From Desulfobaccales bacterium (GTDB lineage Bacteria; Desulfobacterota; Desulfobaccia; Desulfobaccales; 0-14-0-80-60-11), in NCBI GenBank assembly GCA_037481655.1, contig JBBFLF010000020.1, forward strand, positions 9,522-44,418: a stretch of DNA of 34,897 nt, written 5' to 3'. Below the pieces are notes generated by a model that was not told the DNA's origin, searched no databases, and worked only from the letters and a program-made list of their open reading frames with translations. Both the position numbers and the translations under genes were made by a program. Positions within the stretch are counted from its first letter, which is position 1; every line of letters begins with the position of its first letter. Positions 17,386 to 26,228 of the stretch are shown here, one piece after another.

Positions 17386-18633
17386 ATGCGCAGACTCCTG
17401 TTTCTCCTCGGCGCGTTGACAGTGACGGCTCTTCTGGCCGGCGGCATGGCCGGGGCGGCCACCAAAAACGTGGTCATCGGCTTCACCGCCTCACAGACCG
17501 GCAAACTGAATGTGGAGGCCATCCGCCAGATCAACGGCCTCAATCTCTGGATTGAGCAGGTGAATGAGGCCGGCGGCGTGAAGCTCCCGGACGGCACCGT
17601 GCTCAAGTTCCAGGCGAAATTCTATGACGACGAGAGCAAAAAGGAACGGGTGCAGGAACTTTACACCAAACTGATCAACCAGGACAAGGCGGATTTCCTC
17701 ATCAGTCCCTACTCCAGCGGCCTGGCGGACGCCGCCGCGGTCATCGCCCAGCAGTACAACCGCATCCTCATCTCCGCCGGGGCTGCCTCGGATTCCACCT
17801 ACAAAAAGGGTTACACCCTCATCTTCCAGGTCTACACCCCGGCCAGCCGCTATCTCACCGGCGCCCTGGACCTCCTGGCCAAGATGGACCCGGCCGCCAA
17901 AAAGCTGGCCATCATCCATGAAAAGGACAAGTTCTCCACCGACGTGGTGGAGGCTCTGAAGAAGTACGCCGAGGGCAAGGGCTATCAGGTGGGACTCTAT
18001 GAGGGCTATGAGCCCGGCACCACCGATTTTGCCCCCTTCATCAACAAGATCCCCGCCGGCACCGACGCCATTTTGGGGGGCGGCCACTTCGCCGATACCA
18101 GCACCTTCGCCAAACAGCTGCATGAGAAGGGCATCAAGGCCAAGATGGTGGCCCTGCTCGTGGCCCCGCCGGAACCGAAATTCGCCGAGCTGGGGGAGGC
18201 CGCGGTGGGGGTCATCGGCCCCAGCCAGTGGGAGCCCCTGGCCACCACCTACAACAAAGACACGGCCCAGAAGCTGAACCTGCCCTTCGTGGGCCCCTCG
18301 GTGGAGGAGTTCAACAAGGCTTATCAGGCCAAGTATAAGGAAACCCCCTCGTATCACAGCGCCGGCGGCTATGTGGCCGGGCTGCTGCTGGGCGAGGCCA
18401 TCAAGCAGGCGGGGTCCACGGACACCGCCAAGGTGAAGGAGGCCCTGGACAAGATGGACCTCCTCACTTTTTATGGCCGCCTCAAATTTGATACCGCCAA
18501 GGACCACGGTCTGCAGATCGGCCATGAAATGATCTACACCCAGTGGCAGAAAGACGCCCAGGGAAAGCTGGTGAATCAGATCGTCTGGCCCGAGGCCTTC
18601 AGGACTGCCGAGGCCAAACTCTATCGGCAATAA
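17386..18633 (+). CDS. livK: Branched-chain amino acid ABC transporter substrate-binding protein
   Basis: This gene encodes 415 residues of a periplasmic type I binding protein (LivK/Peripla_BP_6). The signal peptide MRRLLFLLGALTVTALLAGG ends near AGAATKN. The mature protein starts VVIGFTASQTGKLNVEAIRQINGLNLWIEQVNEAGG, the usual opening of the family. LISPYSSGLADAAAVIAQQYN and KLAIIHEKDKFSTDVVEALKKYAEG follow the two-lobe pattern. CGGAGG lies five bases before the ATG. It heads a five-gene operon. The ligand is probably a branched-chain amino acid, but homologues in this group also bind amides, urea or aromatic acids, so the substrate is an inference from the family. Confidence 0.92.
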   Translation: MRRLLFLLGALTVTALLAGGMAGAATKNVVIGFTASQTGKLNVEAIRQINGLNLWIEQVNEAGGVKLPDGTVLKFQAKFYDDESKKERVQELYTKLINQDKADFLISPYSSGLADAAAVIAQQYNRILISAGAASDSTYKKGYTLIFQVYTPASRYLTGALDLLAKMDPAAKKLAIIHEKDKFSTDVVEALKKYAEGKGYQVGLYEGYEPGTTDFAPFINKIPAGTDAILGGGHFADTSTFAKQLHEKGIKAKMVALLVAPPEPKFAELGEAAVGVIGPSQWEPLATTYNKDTAQKLNLPFVGPSVEEFNKAYQAKYKETPSYHSAGGYVAGLLLGEAIKQAGSTDTAKVKEALDKMDLLTFYGRLKFDTAKDHGLQIGHEMIYTQWQKDAQGKLVNQIVWPEAFRTAEAKLYRQ

Positions 18634-18693
18634 TTCCCCTGAGGCCGGCCGTCAGCCACGCCCTGCCGGCGGCCGGCCCCCTCGAGGTTTCTC

Positions 18694-19551
18694 GTGTTCG
18701 GGCAACTCCTCTCCTCGCTCACGGACGGCCTGCTTCTGGGCTTTGTTTACGGTTTGGCGGCCATGGGCCTCTCCCTCATCTGGGGGGTGATGACGGTCAT
18801 CAATCTGGCCCACGGGCCGGTCATCGCCCTGGGGATGTTCACCGCCTACCTGCTTTTCACCCAGGCGGGAGTCAACCCCTACCTGGCCTTGCTGCCGGTG
18901 GCCGTTTTGGGGATGGTCATGGGGCTGGTGATTTACGGCGTGGCGGTGCACCGGGTCCTTAACGCCCCCCACCTTTCCACTCTCTTGGCCACCTTTGCGG
19001 TGAACATGATCATCATCGGCGTGGGCACCGCGGTCTTCACCACCTCGCCCCACAACATCGACTACTCCCTGGGATCCTTCAGCGCCGGCCCCCTCACCGT
19101 GCCCTTCACCCGGGTGGTGGCAGCCCTGGCGGCCATGGCGGCCACGGCGCTCTTGTATCTTTTCCTCTACTTCACCCGGCCGGGGAAGGCCATCCGGGCG
19201 GTGGCCAACAACCGCATGGCCGCGGAGCTCATGGGCATCTCCTCCACCACCATGCTGGCCCTGAGCTTCGGGCTGGGGACGCTGTTGGCCTGCCTGGCGG
19301 GGGGGCTGATTGCCACCTTCTTCCCCTTCACCATCCTAAGCGGCGGCCCCTATGAGCTGAAAAGCTTCGTCATCTGCGTGTTGGGCGGCCTGGGCAACCC
19401 CCTGGGGGCGCTCCTGGGCGGCCTGCTTCTGGGGGGCCTGGAGGGCCTGGTGCCGGCCTTCATGCCGGTGAGCTGGGTGCCGGTGGTGGAATTCGGGCTC
19501 TTTGTGCTGGTGCTGCTGGTGCGGCCCCAGGGACTGTTGGGGGCCAAGTGA
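18694..19551 (+). CDS. livH: Branched-chain amino acid ABC transporter permease
   Basis: This gene encodes 285 residues of an inner-membrane permease with about eight hydrophobic helices. The opening LLSSLTDGLLLGFVYGLAAMGLSLIWGVMTVINLAHG is characteristic of LivH. FTRPGKAIRAVANNRMAAELMGI is the cytoplasmic coupling loop that meets the ATPase. The end, VPVVEFGLFVLVLLVRPQGLLG, is also typical. The start is GTG at 18694 with GAGG eight bases upstream. The preceding gap is 60 bases. The stop codon overlaps the livM start. Confidence 0.93.
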   Translation: MFGQLLSSLTDGLLLGFVYGLAAMGLSLIWGVMTVINLAHGPVIALGMFTAYLLFTQAGVNPYLALLPVAVLGMVMGLVIYGVAVHRVLNAPHLSTLLATFAVNMIIIGVGTAVFTTSPHNIDYSLGSFSAGPLTVPFTRVVAALAAMAATALLYLFLYFTRPGKAIRAVANNRMAAELMGISSTTMLALSFGLGTLLACLAGGLIATFFPFTILSGGPYELKSFVICVLGGLGNPLGALLGGLLLGGLEGLVPAFMPVSWVPVVEFGLFVLVLLVRPQGLLGAK

Positions 19552-20519
19552 TGCGTCCCTGGGCCCGCCTCGGCTTCTGGCTGCCCCTGGCGGCGGTCTT
19601 CGTCTGGGGCCTGGTGGTCCTCCTCATCGGCGAGGACACGCTGCGGGAGACCACCTTCACCCTGATGATGTTCGTGGGCATGGCCTCCAGCCTCAATATC
19701 CTTTTGGGCTATACCGGCTACGTCAGTTTCGGCCACATCGTCTTTTTCGGGCTAGGGGGCTATTTCGGTTTCTATCTCTTAAGCCAGCAGGGCCTCTGGC
19801 TTTTGCCCGCGGCGGTGGGAGGCGGGCTCCTCTCTGGGGTGCTGGCGGGGCTTTTGGGCCTGGCGGTGCTCCGCCTGAGGGGGGCCTACTTCGCCCTGGC
19901 CACCATCGGCATCAACGAAGCGGCGAGGGCCTTTGTCAGCAACTTCGGCCCCTTCGGCGGGGCCACCGGGCTCTTTGTCAATTTCCAGGCCTACCAGGCG
20001 TATGGCGGCGCCGGCCCGGCTTTGTGGACCACCTTCACGTATCTCTGGCTGGTGACCCTGGCGGTGCTCCTGGTGAGCGCCCTGGTGCAGGGCTCCCGCT
20101 TCGGGCTGGGGCTGATGGCCATTCGGGAGGACGAGGACGCCGCCATGGTCATGGGGGTGGCCGCACCCCGGGCCAAGACCATCGCCTTCATGCTCTCCGC
20201 CTTCTTCCCGGGCATCATCGGCACCCTGTATTTCTTCAAAAATGGCAACGTGGAGCCGGGGGACGCCTTCCAGCTGCACATGTCCATCGAGGCTTTGGTG
20301 ATGATCATGCTGGGGGGCCAGGGCACGGTGGCGGGGCCGGCTTTGGGCGCGGTGGTCTATCAGGGCTTGCGGGGCTATCTCCTCACCAGCCCCCTTTTCA
20401 AGAGCCTGCATCTGGCCATGGCCGGGCTTTTCCTGCTCCTCATCGTGCTCTTTGTGCCCGCGGGCGCGGTGGGGTGGCTCCGGCATCGCTTTCCCCGCCT
20501 GCGGAAGGTGCTGACATGA
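19551..20519 (+). CDS. livM: Branched-chain amino acid ABC transporter permease
   Basis: This gene encodes 322 residues of the second permease, with about nine hydrophobic segments. MASSLNILLGYTGYVSFGHIVFFGLGGYFGF is the LivM-type signature, and FGLGLMAIREDEDAAMVMGV is the coupling loop. The ATG at 19551 shares one base with the livH stop (TGATG); a GTG three bases earlier is an alternative start. The stop codon overlaps livG by ATGA. These overlaps imply coupled translation along the operon. It pairs with LivH to form the membrane channel. Confidence 0.93.
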   Translation: MRPWARLGFWLPLAAVFVWGLVVLLIGEDTLRETTFTLMMFVGMASSLNILLGYTGYVSFGHIVFFGLGGYFGFYLLSQQGLWLLPAAVGGGLLSGVLAGLLGLAVLRLRGAYFALATIGINEAARAFVSNFGPFGGATGLFVNFQAYQAYGGAGPALWTTFTYLWLVTLAVLLVSALVQGSRFGLGLMAIREDEDAAMVMGVAAPRAKTIAFMLSAFFPGIIGTLYFFKNGNVEPGDAFQLHMSIEALVMIMLGGQGTVAGPALGAVVYQGLRGYLLTSPLFKSLHLAMAGLFLLLIVLFVPAGAVGWLRHRFPRLRKVLT

Positions 20520-21259
20520 TCCTCCAGGTGCAAAACGTCACCAAGCGCTTCGGGGGCCTGCAGGCCCTGACGGATGTCACCTTCGACCTGAAGGAAAGGG
20601 AGATCCTGGGCCTCATCGGGCCCAACGGCGCCGGCAAGACCACCTTGTTCAATGTGTTAAACGGCGTCTTTGCCCCGGACAGGGGCCGGGTGATCTTCCG
20701 GGGGGAGGACATCACCGGGCTTCCCCCCTATGAGGTGGCCCGGCGGGGCATTGCCCGGGCCTACCAGGTGGTGCGGCCCCTAAATGAGCTCACCGTGCGG
20801 GAGAACGTCATGGTGGGGGCCTGCTACGGCCGGGAGGCCCTCTCCCTGGAGGCCGCCGCCCGGGTGGCCGATGAGGTCCTGGGCATGGTGGGGCTGCAGG
20901 ATCGGGCCGAGCAGTTGGCCGGCAGCCTCAATGTGGCCCAGAAAAAGCGCCTGGAGATGGCCCGGGCCTTGGGCTCCCGGCCCTATCTGCTCCTCCTGGA
21001 TGAGGTGCTGGCGGGCCTCAACCCCTCGGAGATCGCCGCCATGCTGGACACCATCCATGCCATCCGGGAATCCGGGGTGACCATCCTCATGATCGAGCAC
21101 GTCATGCAGGCGGTGATGAGCGTCTCGGACCGGGTCATCGTGTTGGATTACGGCCAGCTCATCGCCGAGGGCACCCCCGAGGAGGTGGTGAACAATCCCC
21201 AGGTGATCGAGGCCTACCTGGGGGACCCGCAGATGACCGCTCGACTGATGGGAGAGTGA
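20516..21259 (+). CDS. livG: Branched-chain amino acid ABC transporter ATPase (LivG-type)
   Basis: This gene encodes 247 residues of an ABC ATPase. Walker A is GPNGAGKTT (residues about 35-43) and Walker B is YLLLLDEVLAGL. The switch His lies in MIEHVMQAV. The C-terminal part carries the short LivG-like extension. The ABC signature reads LNVAQKKRLEMARAL where most ABC proteins have LSGGQ; LivG-type ATPases often vary here, so this is unusual but not disabling. The ATG overlaps the livM stop (ATGA). It forms a heterodimeric motor with LivF. Confidence 0.93.
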   Translation: MILQVQNVTKRFGGLQALTDVTFDLKEREILGLIGPNGAGKTTLFNVLNGVFAPDRGRVIFRGEDITGLPPYEVARRGIARAYQVVRPLNELTVRENVMVGACYGREALSLEAAARVADEVLGMVGLQDRAEQLAGSLNVAQKKRLEMARALGSRPYLLLLDEVLAGLNPSEIAAMLDTIHAIRESGVTILMIEHVMQAVMSVSDRVIVLDYGQLIAEGTPEEVVNNPQVIEAYLGDPQMTARLMGE

Positions 21260-21303
21260 AGCCGCCGGGCGGCAGAAAATTTGGGACCGGACACAGGGAT
21301 ACC

Positions 21304-22020
21304 ATGGCATTGCTGGAAGTGACGGACCTGGCATCGGGATACGGGGAGGTGCAGATCCTCTGGGGGGCCTCCCTGAAGCTGGAGCGGGGCCAGCTCACCA
21401 CCCTGGTGGGCAGCAACGGGGTGGGCAAGACCACCTTGCTCCGCACCGTGATGGGGCTGTTGCGCCCCTGGCAGGGAAGCGTGGTCTTCGACGGCCAGGA
21501 TCTCACCCGGGCCCCGGCCCACACCCGGGCCAAGGCCGGGCTGGTGTTGGTCCCCGAGGGCCGGCAGCTCTTCACCGACATGACGGTCTTGGAGAACCTG
21601 GAGATGGGGGCCTTCTCGCCCCGGGCCCGGGCCCATTTCCAGGAAAACCTGGACAAGGTCTTCGCCCTCTTCCCCCGGCTGGCGGAGCGCCGCACCCAGA
21701 AATCCGGGCTGATGAGCGGCGGCGAGCAGCAGATGCTGGCGGTGGCCCGGGGGCTCATGGCCCAGCCGGAGCTCCTCATCATCGACGAGCTCTCCTTGGG
21801 CCTCTCCCCCTTGTTGGCCCTGACCCTGTTTGAATCCCTCACCCAGCTCAAGAAATCGGGCCTCACCATGCTCCTGGTGGAGCAGAACGTCAGCATGGCC
21901 CTGGCGGTGAGCGATTATGCCTACGTCATGGCGGAGGGCCGGGTGGTGATGGAAGGGGAAGCCCGGACCCTCCTCAAGAATGACGACATCCGCCGCACTT
22001 ACCTGGGGGTGGCCCACTGA
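21304..22020 (+). CDS. livF: Branched-chain amino acid ABC transporter ATPase (LivF-type)
   Basis: This gene encodes 238 residues of the second ATPase. Walker A is GSNGVGKTT, the signature is MSGGEQQMLAVARGL and Walker B is LLIIDELSLGL. VLVPEGRQLFTDMTVLENLEMG is typical of LivF. The ATG at 21304 gives the usual opening MALLEVTDLASGYG. A GTG at 21256 overlapping the livG stop would add 16 residues with no family match, so it is less likely, although it would fit the overlapping style of the operon. It is the last gene of the transporter unit. A three-hairpin repeat starts 16 bases after the stop. Confidence 0.93.
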   Translation: MALLEVTDLASGYGEVQILWGASLKLERGQLTTLVGSNGVGKTTLLRTVMGLLRPWQGSVVFDGQDLTRAPAHTRAKAGLVLVPEGRQLFTDMTVLENLEMGAFSPRARAHFQENLDKVFALFPRLAERRTQKSGLMSGGEQQMLAVARGLMAQPELLIIDELSLGLSPLLALTLFESLTQLKKSGLTMLLVEQNVSMALAVSDYAYVMAEGRVVMEGEARTLLKNDDIRRTYLGVAH

Positions 22021-22035
22021 AAGATAGGAGATTCC

Positions 22036-22166
22036 GGGAGAGGGGGCCAGGGGTCGTGGATTCCTGCCCCCTCTCCCAGTCCCTCTCCCCCCACCCCATA
22101 TGGGGGGTAAGGAAGGGAGTCTGGGGGGAGGACGGGAGGCCTTAGGTCCCCCGGGCCTCCCCTCAG
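22036..22166 (+). repeat. Three-hairpin intergenic repeat, copy H
   Basis: This full copy lies just after livF in the same orientation. The centre reads CCCCATATGGGGGG and the element ends GGGCCTCCCCTCAG. Hairpin 3 carries several differences from the other copies. An ordinary intrinsic terminator follows 54 bases later. Confidence 0.88.
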
Positions 22167-22219
22167 ATGAGATGAGAAATCGAGCCAGCTGGCTTAATTT
22201 TTGCTACAATAACCGCCAA

Positions 22220-22250
22220 GGCTGGGGAATCCCGCCCCGGCTTTTTGTTT
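22220..22250 (+). terminator. Intrinsic terminator after the liv operon
   Basis: GCTGGGG (22221-22227) and CCCCGGC (22235-22241) pair with one G-U and are followed by TTTTTGTTT. It lies downstream of repeat copy H and 60 bases before the next gene. A TACAAT hexamer at 22205-22210, without a good -35, lies just before it, so a promoter-attenuator arrangement for the next gene is also possible. Confidence 0.55.
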
Positions 22251-22310
22251 CCCGGGGCAGGCGGCAGCCTTAAGCAAGACGTAAAACCAGCCGTTACATG
22301 AGGTGGGAGC

Positions 22311-22742
22311 ATGACAGTAGCGGAACCCGGCGCCCCGCCCGCCGTCCAGACCTTCCGGCCCTGCGGGCGGGCCTTTTACCTGTACTACATCGCCATGTTC
22401 CTCTGCTTCGTGGGGCCGGTGATCAACCCCGAGGTGGGCCTGCCGGTGTGGCTGGGGTGGCTTTTGGGGGCCATCCTGGTGGCCGCGGTGCTTTACCAGA
22501 TGAATCAGGAATACCAGATCACCCCCACCGGCGTGCGCAAGGTCATCAAATGGCCCGCCGCGGTCCAGGAGATCCCCTGGAAGCATCTGGGGGAGGTGAA
22601 GGTGATGCGGGGCTTCACCCAGACCATGCTGCGGGTGGGCAATCTGCGCTTTGATGACACCTCCGGCGGCCCGCCGCTTTTCTGGTTCGGCCTGAGCGAC
22701 CCCAAAGCCGTCAAGGAGGCGGTGGAGGCGAGGCGGCCATGA
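22311..22742 (+). CDS. Small membrane protein with PH-like domain
   Basis: This gene encodes 143 residues. Two hydrophobic segments (residues about 22-38 and 44-62) are followed by YQITPTGVRKVIKWPAAVQEIPWKHLGEVKVMRG. That is the pattern of bacterial PH (bPH2/DUF304-like) proteins, in which a membrane hairpin is followed by a small beta-sandwich. A family search is needed to confirm it. Function is unknown. GAGGTGGGAG precedes the ATG. The stop overlaps the next start by ATGA, so the two membrane proteins are probably made together. Confidence 0.75.
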   Translation: MTVAEPGAPPAVQTFRPCGRAFYLYYIAMFLCFVGPVINPEVGLPVWLGWLLGAILVAAVLYQMNQEYQITPTGVRKVIKWPAAVQEIPWKHLGEVKVMRGFTQTMLRVGNLRFDDTSGGPPLFWFGLSDPKAVKEAVEARRP

Positions 22743-23389
22743 GCCTTCCCCCGGCGGACGCGGCGCTGACCCTGACCCCGGCGGCGGACCTGCCCTGGGA
22801 AGACCCGGAGCTGCACCGGCTGCCGGCCTTGCTGCGCACGGTGTGGGCTTTCCTGCGCCATCCGGGCCCGAGCTTTCGGGCCATGCACCCGGCAGGGGTG
22901 GGCCCGGCGGTGGTTTTTGGGCTTTTGACCGGCACCTTCGGCATGGCCGCGGCCCTCTACAGCCAGCTCCTCATGTCCCTGTCCCTGGACCTGCCCATGC
23001 TGAGATGGACCGGCGCCGAATTCTCCTGGCCCGTCCTCCTTTCTCTGCAGGTGTTTCTGCCTCTGTTGGTGTTCATCGGGCTGGTCCTGGGGAGCCTCTC
23101 CCTCTACCTGGTGACCCTACCTTGGCGCCGGCCGGGGCTGGGGGCGGCTTTTCGGGTGACGGGCTATGCCCAGGCGGGGTTGGTGACCGGCCTCATCCCG
23201 GTGGTGGGGGGGATGCTGGCATTGAGTATCAGCCTCTATCTCCGGGTCCGGGGGGTGCAGGAGGTCTTCCACCTGCCGGGCTGGCGGGCCTGGTTGGCGG
23301 TGGCCGCCGCCCTGCTGGTGGAGAGTCTCTTTCTGGTGCTGGGACTGGTGCTGCTGTTGGTGCCGCTGGCGTATCTGGCCCTCCGCTGA
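22739..23389 (+). CDS. Yip1-family membrane protein
   Basis: This gene encodes 216 residues with four to five hydrophobic helices (about 55-78, 95-122, 140-165 and 180-212). LPALLRTVWAFLRHPGPSFRAM near residues 28-50, followed by helices and FRVTGYAQAGLVTGLIPVVGG, is the usual Yip1 (DUF1282-like) layout. Bacterial members have no settled function. It is translationally coupled to the PH-like protein, and a joint role in the envelope is an inference. The 131-base gap to the convergent response regulator gene shows nothing clear. Confidence 0.8.
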   Translation: MSLPPADAALTLTPAADLPWEDPELHRLPALLRTVWAFLRHPGPSFRAMHPAGVGPAVVFGLLTGTFGMAAALYSQLLMSLSLDLPMLRWTGAEFSWPVLLSLQVFLPLLVFIGLVLGSLSLYLVTLPWRRPGLGAAFRVTGYAQAGLVTGLIPVVGGMLALSISLYLRVRGVQEVFHLPGWRAWLAVAAALLVESLFLVLGLVLLLVPLAYLALR

Positions 23390-23520
23390 GCCCGGCACCG
23401 GAAATCGGGCTGGCTTCTGAAGCGGCCTCCTCGCAACTGGCGGCTGGGAGGAAAAGAAAGGAAGGCCGGAGACCTCAGGAGAAAACTTACCGGGATGGCC
23501 GAACAGCCCCGCCCTTGACC

Positions 23521-23874
23521 TCAATCCTTAAGATACCGCTTCACCGTGGCCCTGAGGTCCTCCAGATCCGACGACTTCACCAGGTATTCATCCGAGGCCC
23601 AGGTGGCGAAATCCTGCTTGTACTCGCCGTAGGCGGTGCTCAGGACCACCGGCAGGTTGGGGTGGCGCTCCTTGATCTGCCGGAGGGCCTCAATGCCGTC
23701 CATCTCCGGCATCTTGATGTCGAGAATCACCAGGTCCAAGGGCACCTTCTCCACAATCTCCAGGGCTTCCCGGCCATTGCTGGCGGTATAGACTTCGTAG
23801 CCTTCCTCCTTCAGCTCCTCGCTGTACAAGAGGCGGATGGCCATTTCGTCGTCGGCAACCAGGATTTTCTTCAT
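23521..23874 (-). CDS. Single-domain response regulator (CheY-like)
   Basis: This gene encodes 117 residues consisting only of a receiver domain. The acidic pocket is D8 and D9, the phospho-acceptor is D52 (LVILDIKMPEMDG), the switch residue is T80 (LSTAY) and the conserved lysine is K100 (YLVKSSD). No output domain follows, so it must act by protein contact or as a phosphate relay. Its ATG at 23874 overlaps the histidine kinase stop codon by one base (TGATG), which marks the kinase as the likely partner. Confidence 0.95.
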   Translation of the reverse strand: MKKILVADDEMAIRLLYSEELKEEGYEVYTASNGREALEIVEKVPLDLVILDIKMPEMDGIEALRQIKERHPNLPVVLSTAYGEYKQDFATWASDEYLVKSSDLEDLRATVKRYLKD

Positions 23875-26222
23875 CACCTACCTCCGGTGGGCACATGCAG
23901 GGCTCCGGCCGGCGCCGCCTGGCGGCCGGCGTCCTTCACCAGACAATATTTGGCGATGGGCAGGGTGACGATGAAGGTCACTCCTTTGCCCAGCTCATTT
24001 TTCACCTCAATCTGACCGTAGTGCCGGGAGACGATGCGCTGGGCGATGGACAGGCCCAGACCGGTGCCGTAATCCTTGGTGGAGAAGAAGGGGTTGAAGA
24101 TATTGTGCAACACCTCCAGGGGGATGCCGCCGCCGGTGTCGCTCACTGCCGCCGCGGCATACAGGCCGTCCTCCCGTTCCACCGGATACGTGCGGATGGT
24201 GAGGGTGCCGCCCTGGCTCATGGCCTGGCGGGCGTTCTGGAACAGGTTGTAAAATACCTGCTTGAGCTGGCGGTCGTCGCAGTGCAGCCGGGGCAACGGC
24301 GCCAGTTCCTTCACCACCTTGATGTTGTGGGCGTCCAGGTCACGCTGCACCAGGACCAGGGTGTCCTCGATGATCTGATCCAGGTCGTGATCCCCGAAGT
24401 AGCTCAGGTTCTCCCCGGTGAAGTCCAGGATCTCCTTCAGGAGTTTCTCCAGCCGGGAGACCTCCTCCTGGATGACCTCCACATAGCCCCTGAGGGGCGA
24501 GTCTTTCTCCACCAGCTTGCCGATGCGCCGGGCAAAGCCGCCGATGGACACCAGGGGGTTTCGGATTTCGTGGGCCATGCCGGAGGCCAGGCTGCTTAGG
24601 GCCGCCAGGCGGTCGGATTCCAGCATGCGCTCCCGGATGAGCATCAGTTCCCGGTTGTTGGCCTCGATGGTGGAATAGAGGCGGGCGTTTTCCAGGACCA
24701 GGGCGGCCTGGGTGGCCAGCATCTGGAGCACGTGCAGGGGCTCGGGCTCCAGGGGCCGGCCGGAGGCCTGGTTGTCCACCAGGATGACCCCGGTGGCCCG
24801 GTCTTTCACCACCAACGGCGCAATGAAGTATTCCTGGGCGTCCAGGGCTGCGGGGGTGCTCGTCTCCTTTTGGTGGATGTGGAAGGCGCGCTGCTGCAGC
24901 ACCGCCAGGGCCAGGGAGCCGCAATCGGGCCGGAGCGGGATCTGCCAGTCCGCCACCGGCAGGGGGTGGCTGAGCGGCCGGGCCAAGGCCTCGGAGAGGC
25001 TGATCTCCTCCTTGTCCTCCGGCAGGCGTTGGGCCCCTTTGACGCCGTGCAGGGTCTGGCTGGCCTCGTCCACCATGAGGACCACCGCCCGGTCGAAGCC
25101 CAGGCCCTGGGGGTGAATGAGGCCCTGGAGGAGGATCTCCAGCAAGCGGTCCCGGTTGACGGTGGTGAGGAGGGCCCGGGAGATCTCCTGCAGAGCGGTG
25201 AGGTTGTGCACCATACGCTCATTGCGCTCCGCCAGGGACTCCACCTGCTGGTAGGTGAGGGCGTTCTCCAGGGCGTTGACGATGAGCCCGGCCATGGTGA
25301 AGAGGAGCTGCCGGTTTTCCGGGTCGAAGGGCTGGAATTCCCCCTCCGGGGTGATCTTGTCAAAGACGCACAGGGTCCCTTCCAGCTGGCCCTTGAAGGT
25401 GAGGGGCACGATGAGGTAATAATGCGTGCGGCCTTCCGCATCCAGGGTCTGGCCCTGGAGGAAAGGCGGCTCCATCGTGGCCCCGGGCGCCGGCGCCGGC
25501 ATGATGGGACAGAGCTGGGCCGGCGGCACCTGGCCGTACTGGGAGGAGACCTTGGTCTGACCGGTGGCCCGGTCCACGATATGCAGGGCCGCCCCCCGGG
25601 CGGTGATCACCTTGGCGGTGGTGGAGACCACCCGCTCCAGGAGCTCGTCCAGCTCCATGGTGGCGCTCAGGGCCTTGCCCACCTCAAAGAGCACGGAGAG
25701 CTCAGCAATGCGCTTCTTGGAGTCCTCCTGCAGGAGGGCCTGGCGCACCGTGCTGGCCAGCATCAGGGTGACCAGATGGATGGTCTGGCGCTCGGCAGGC
25801 CCGAAGGTGCGCTCCCGGTGGTCCGCCAGGAGGAGCACCCCATAGAGGAAATTATCATCCGCCACCGGGAAGGCGGCCAGGGTTTGATACTCCGGCAGGA
25901 GGCGTTCCAGGCCGGCGTTGGCGGCCACCACCCCCTCCTGGTAGCGGTAGGCCAGCTTCACCTGGCGGGCGGCGGCGGCCTGCCCCACCACCCCCTGCCC
26001 CAGTCGGAACTCCAGGCGCCCGGCGGCGGGCACCGGCCCCTGGCTGCTCACCTGGAGGCTCAGCACCTCCTTGCTCTTGTCCAGGCCGAAGTAGAGGGCT
26101 AGGTCCACCCTTAGGTGCCGGGCCAGGAGGTGCACCAGGTTGCTGAGCCGTTCCCCGAAACTGATGGTGGAGGTGCTGATCTCCACCATCTGGGTGAGGA
26201 ATGCGGTGCGCTCCGACGCCAT
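23874..26222 (-). CDS. Sensor histidine kinase with three GAF domains
   Basis: This gene encodes 782 residues of a soluble kinase without membrane helices. Three GAF-like domains lie at about residues 18-160, 190-325 and 355-510. They are joined by helical linkers (LTYQQVESLAERNERMVHNL, ENARLYSTIEANNRELMLIRERM). The HisKA domain has H551 in MAHEIRNPLVSIGGF. The ATPase part has the N-box NLFQNARQAM, DTGGGIP and GTGLGLSIAQRI. Such GAF repeats usually sense small molecules or redox cofactors in the cytoplasm; the ligand is unknown. No conserved cysteine cluster or haem motif stands out. It begins seven bases before the end of the glgA stop region, with AAGGCGG as its ribosome site, so it is cotranscribed with glycogen synthase. 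Confidence 0.94.
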   Translation of the reverse strand: MASERTAFLTQMVEISTSTISFGERLSNLVHLLARHLRVDLALYFGLDKSKEVLSLQVSSQGPVPAAGRLEFRLGQGVVGQAAAARQVKLAYRYQEGVVAANAGLERLLPEYQTLAAFPVADDNFLYGVLLLADHRERTFGPAERQTIHLVTLMLASTVRQALLQEDSKKRIAELSVLFEVGKALSATMELDELLERVVSTTAKVITARGAALHIVDRATGQTKVSSQYGQVPPAQLCPIMPAPAPGATMEPPFLQGQTLDAEGRTHYYLIVPLTFKGQLEGTLCVFDKITPEGEFQPFDPENRQLLFTMAGLIVNALENALTYQQVESLAERNERMVHNLTALQEISRALLTTVNRDRLLEILLQGLIHPQGLGFDRAVVLMVDEASQTLHGVKGAQRLPEDKEEISLSEALARPLSHPLPVADWQIPLRPDCGSLALAVLQQRAFHIHQKETSTPAALDAQEYFIAPLVVKDRATGVILVDNQASGRPLEPEPLHVLQMLATQAALVLENARLYSTIEANNRELMLIRERMLESDRLAALSSLASGMAHEIRNPLVSIGGFARRIGKLVEKDSPLRGYVEVIQEEVSRLEKLLKEILDFTGENLSYFGDHDLDQIIEDTLVLVQRDLDAHNIKVVKELAPLPRLHCDDRQLKQVFYNLFQNARQAMSQGGTLTIRTYPVEREDGLYAAAAVSDTGGGIPLEVLHNIFNPFFSTKDYGTGLGLSIAQRIVSRHYGQIEVKNELGKGVTFIVTLPIAKYCLVKDAGRQAAPAGALHVPTGGR

Positions 26223-26228
26223 ACCGCC

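Noticed and set aside
19502-20515. Upstream extension of the livG reading frame back to 19502
   Set aside because: It runs through livM in another frame, has no family match, and the ATGA overlap at 20516 gives the correct ABC ATPase start.
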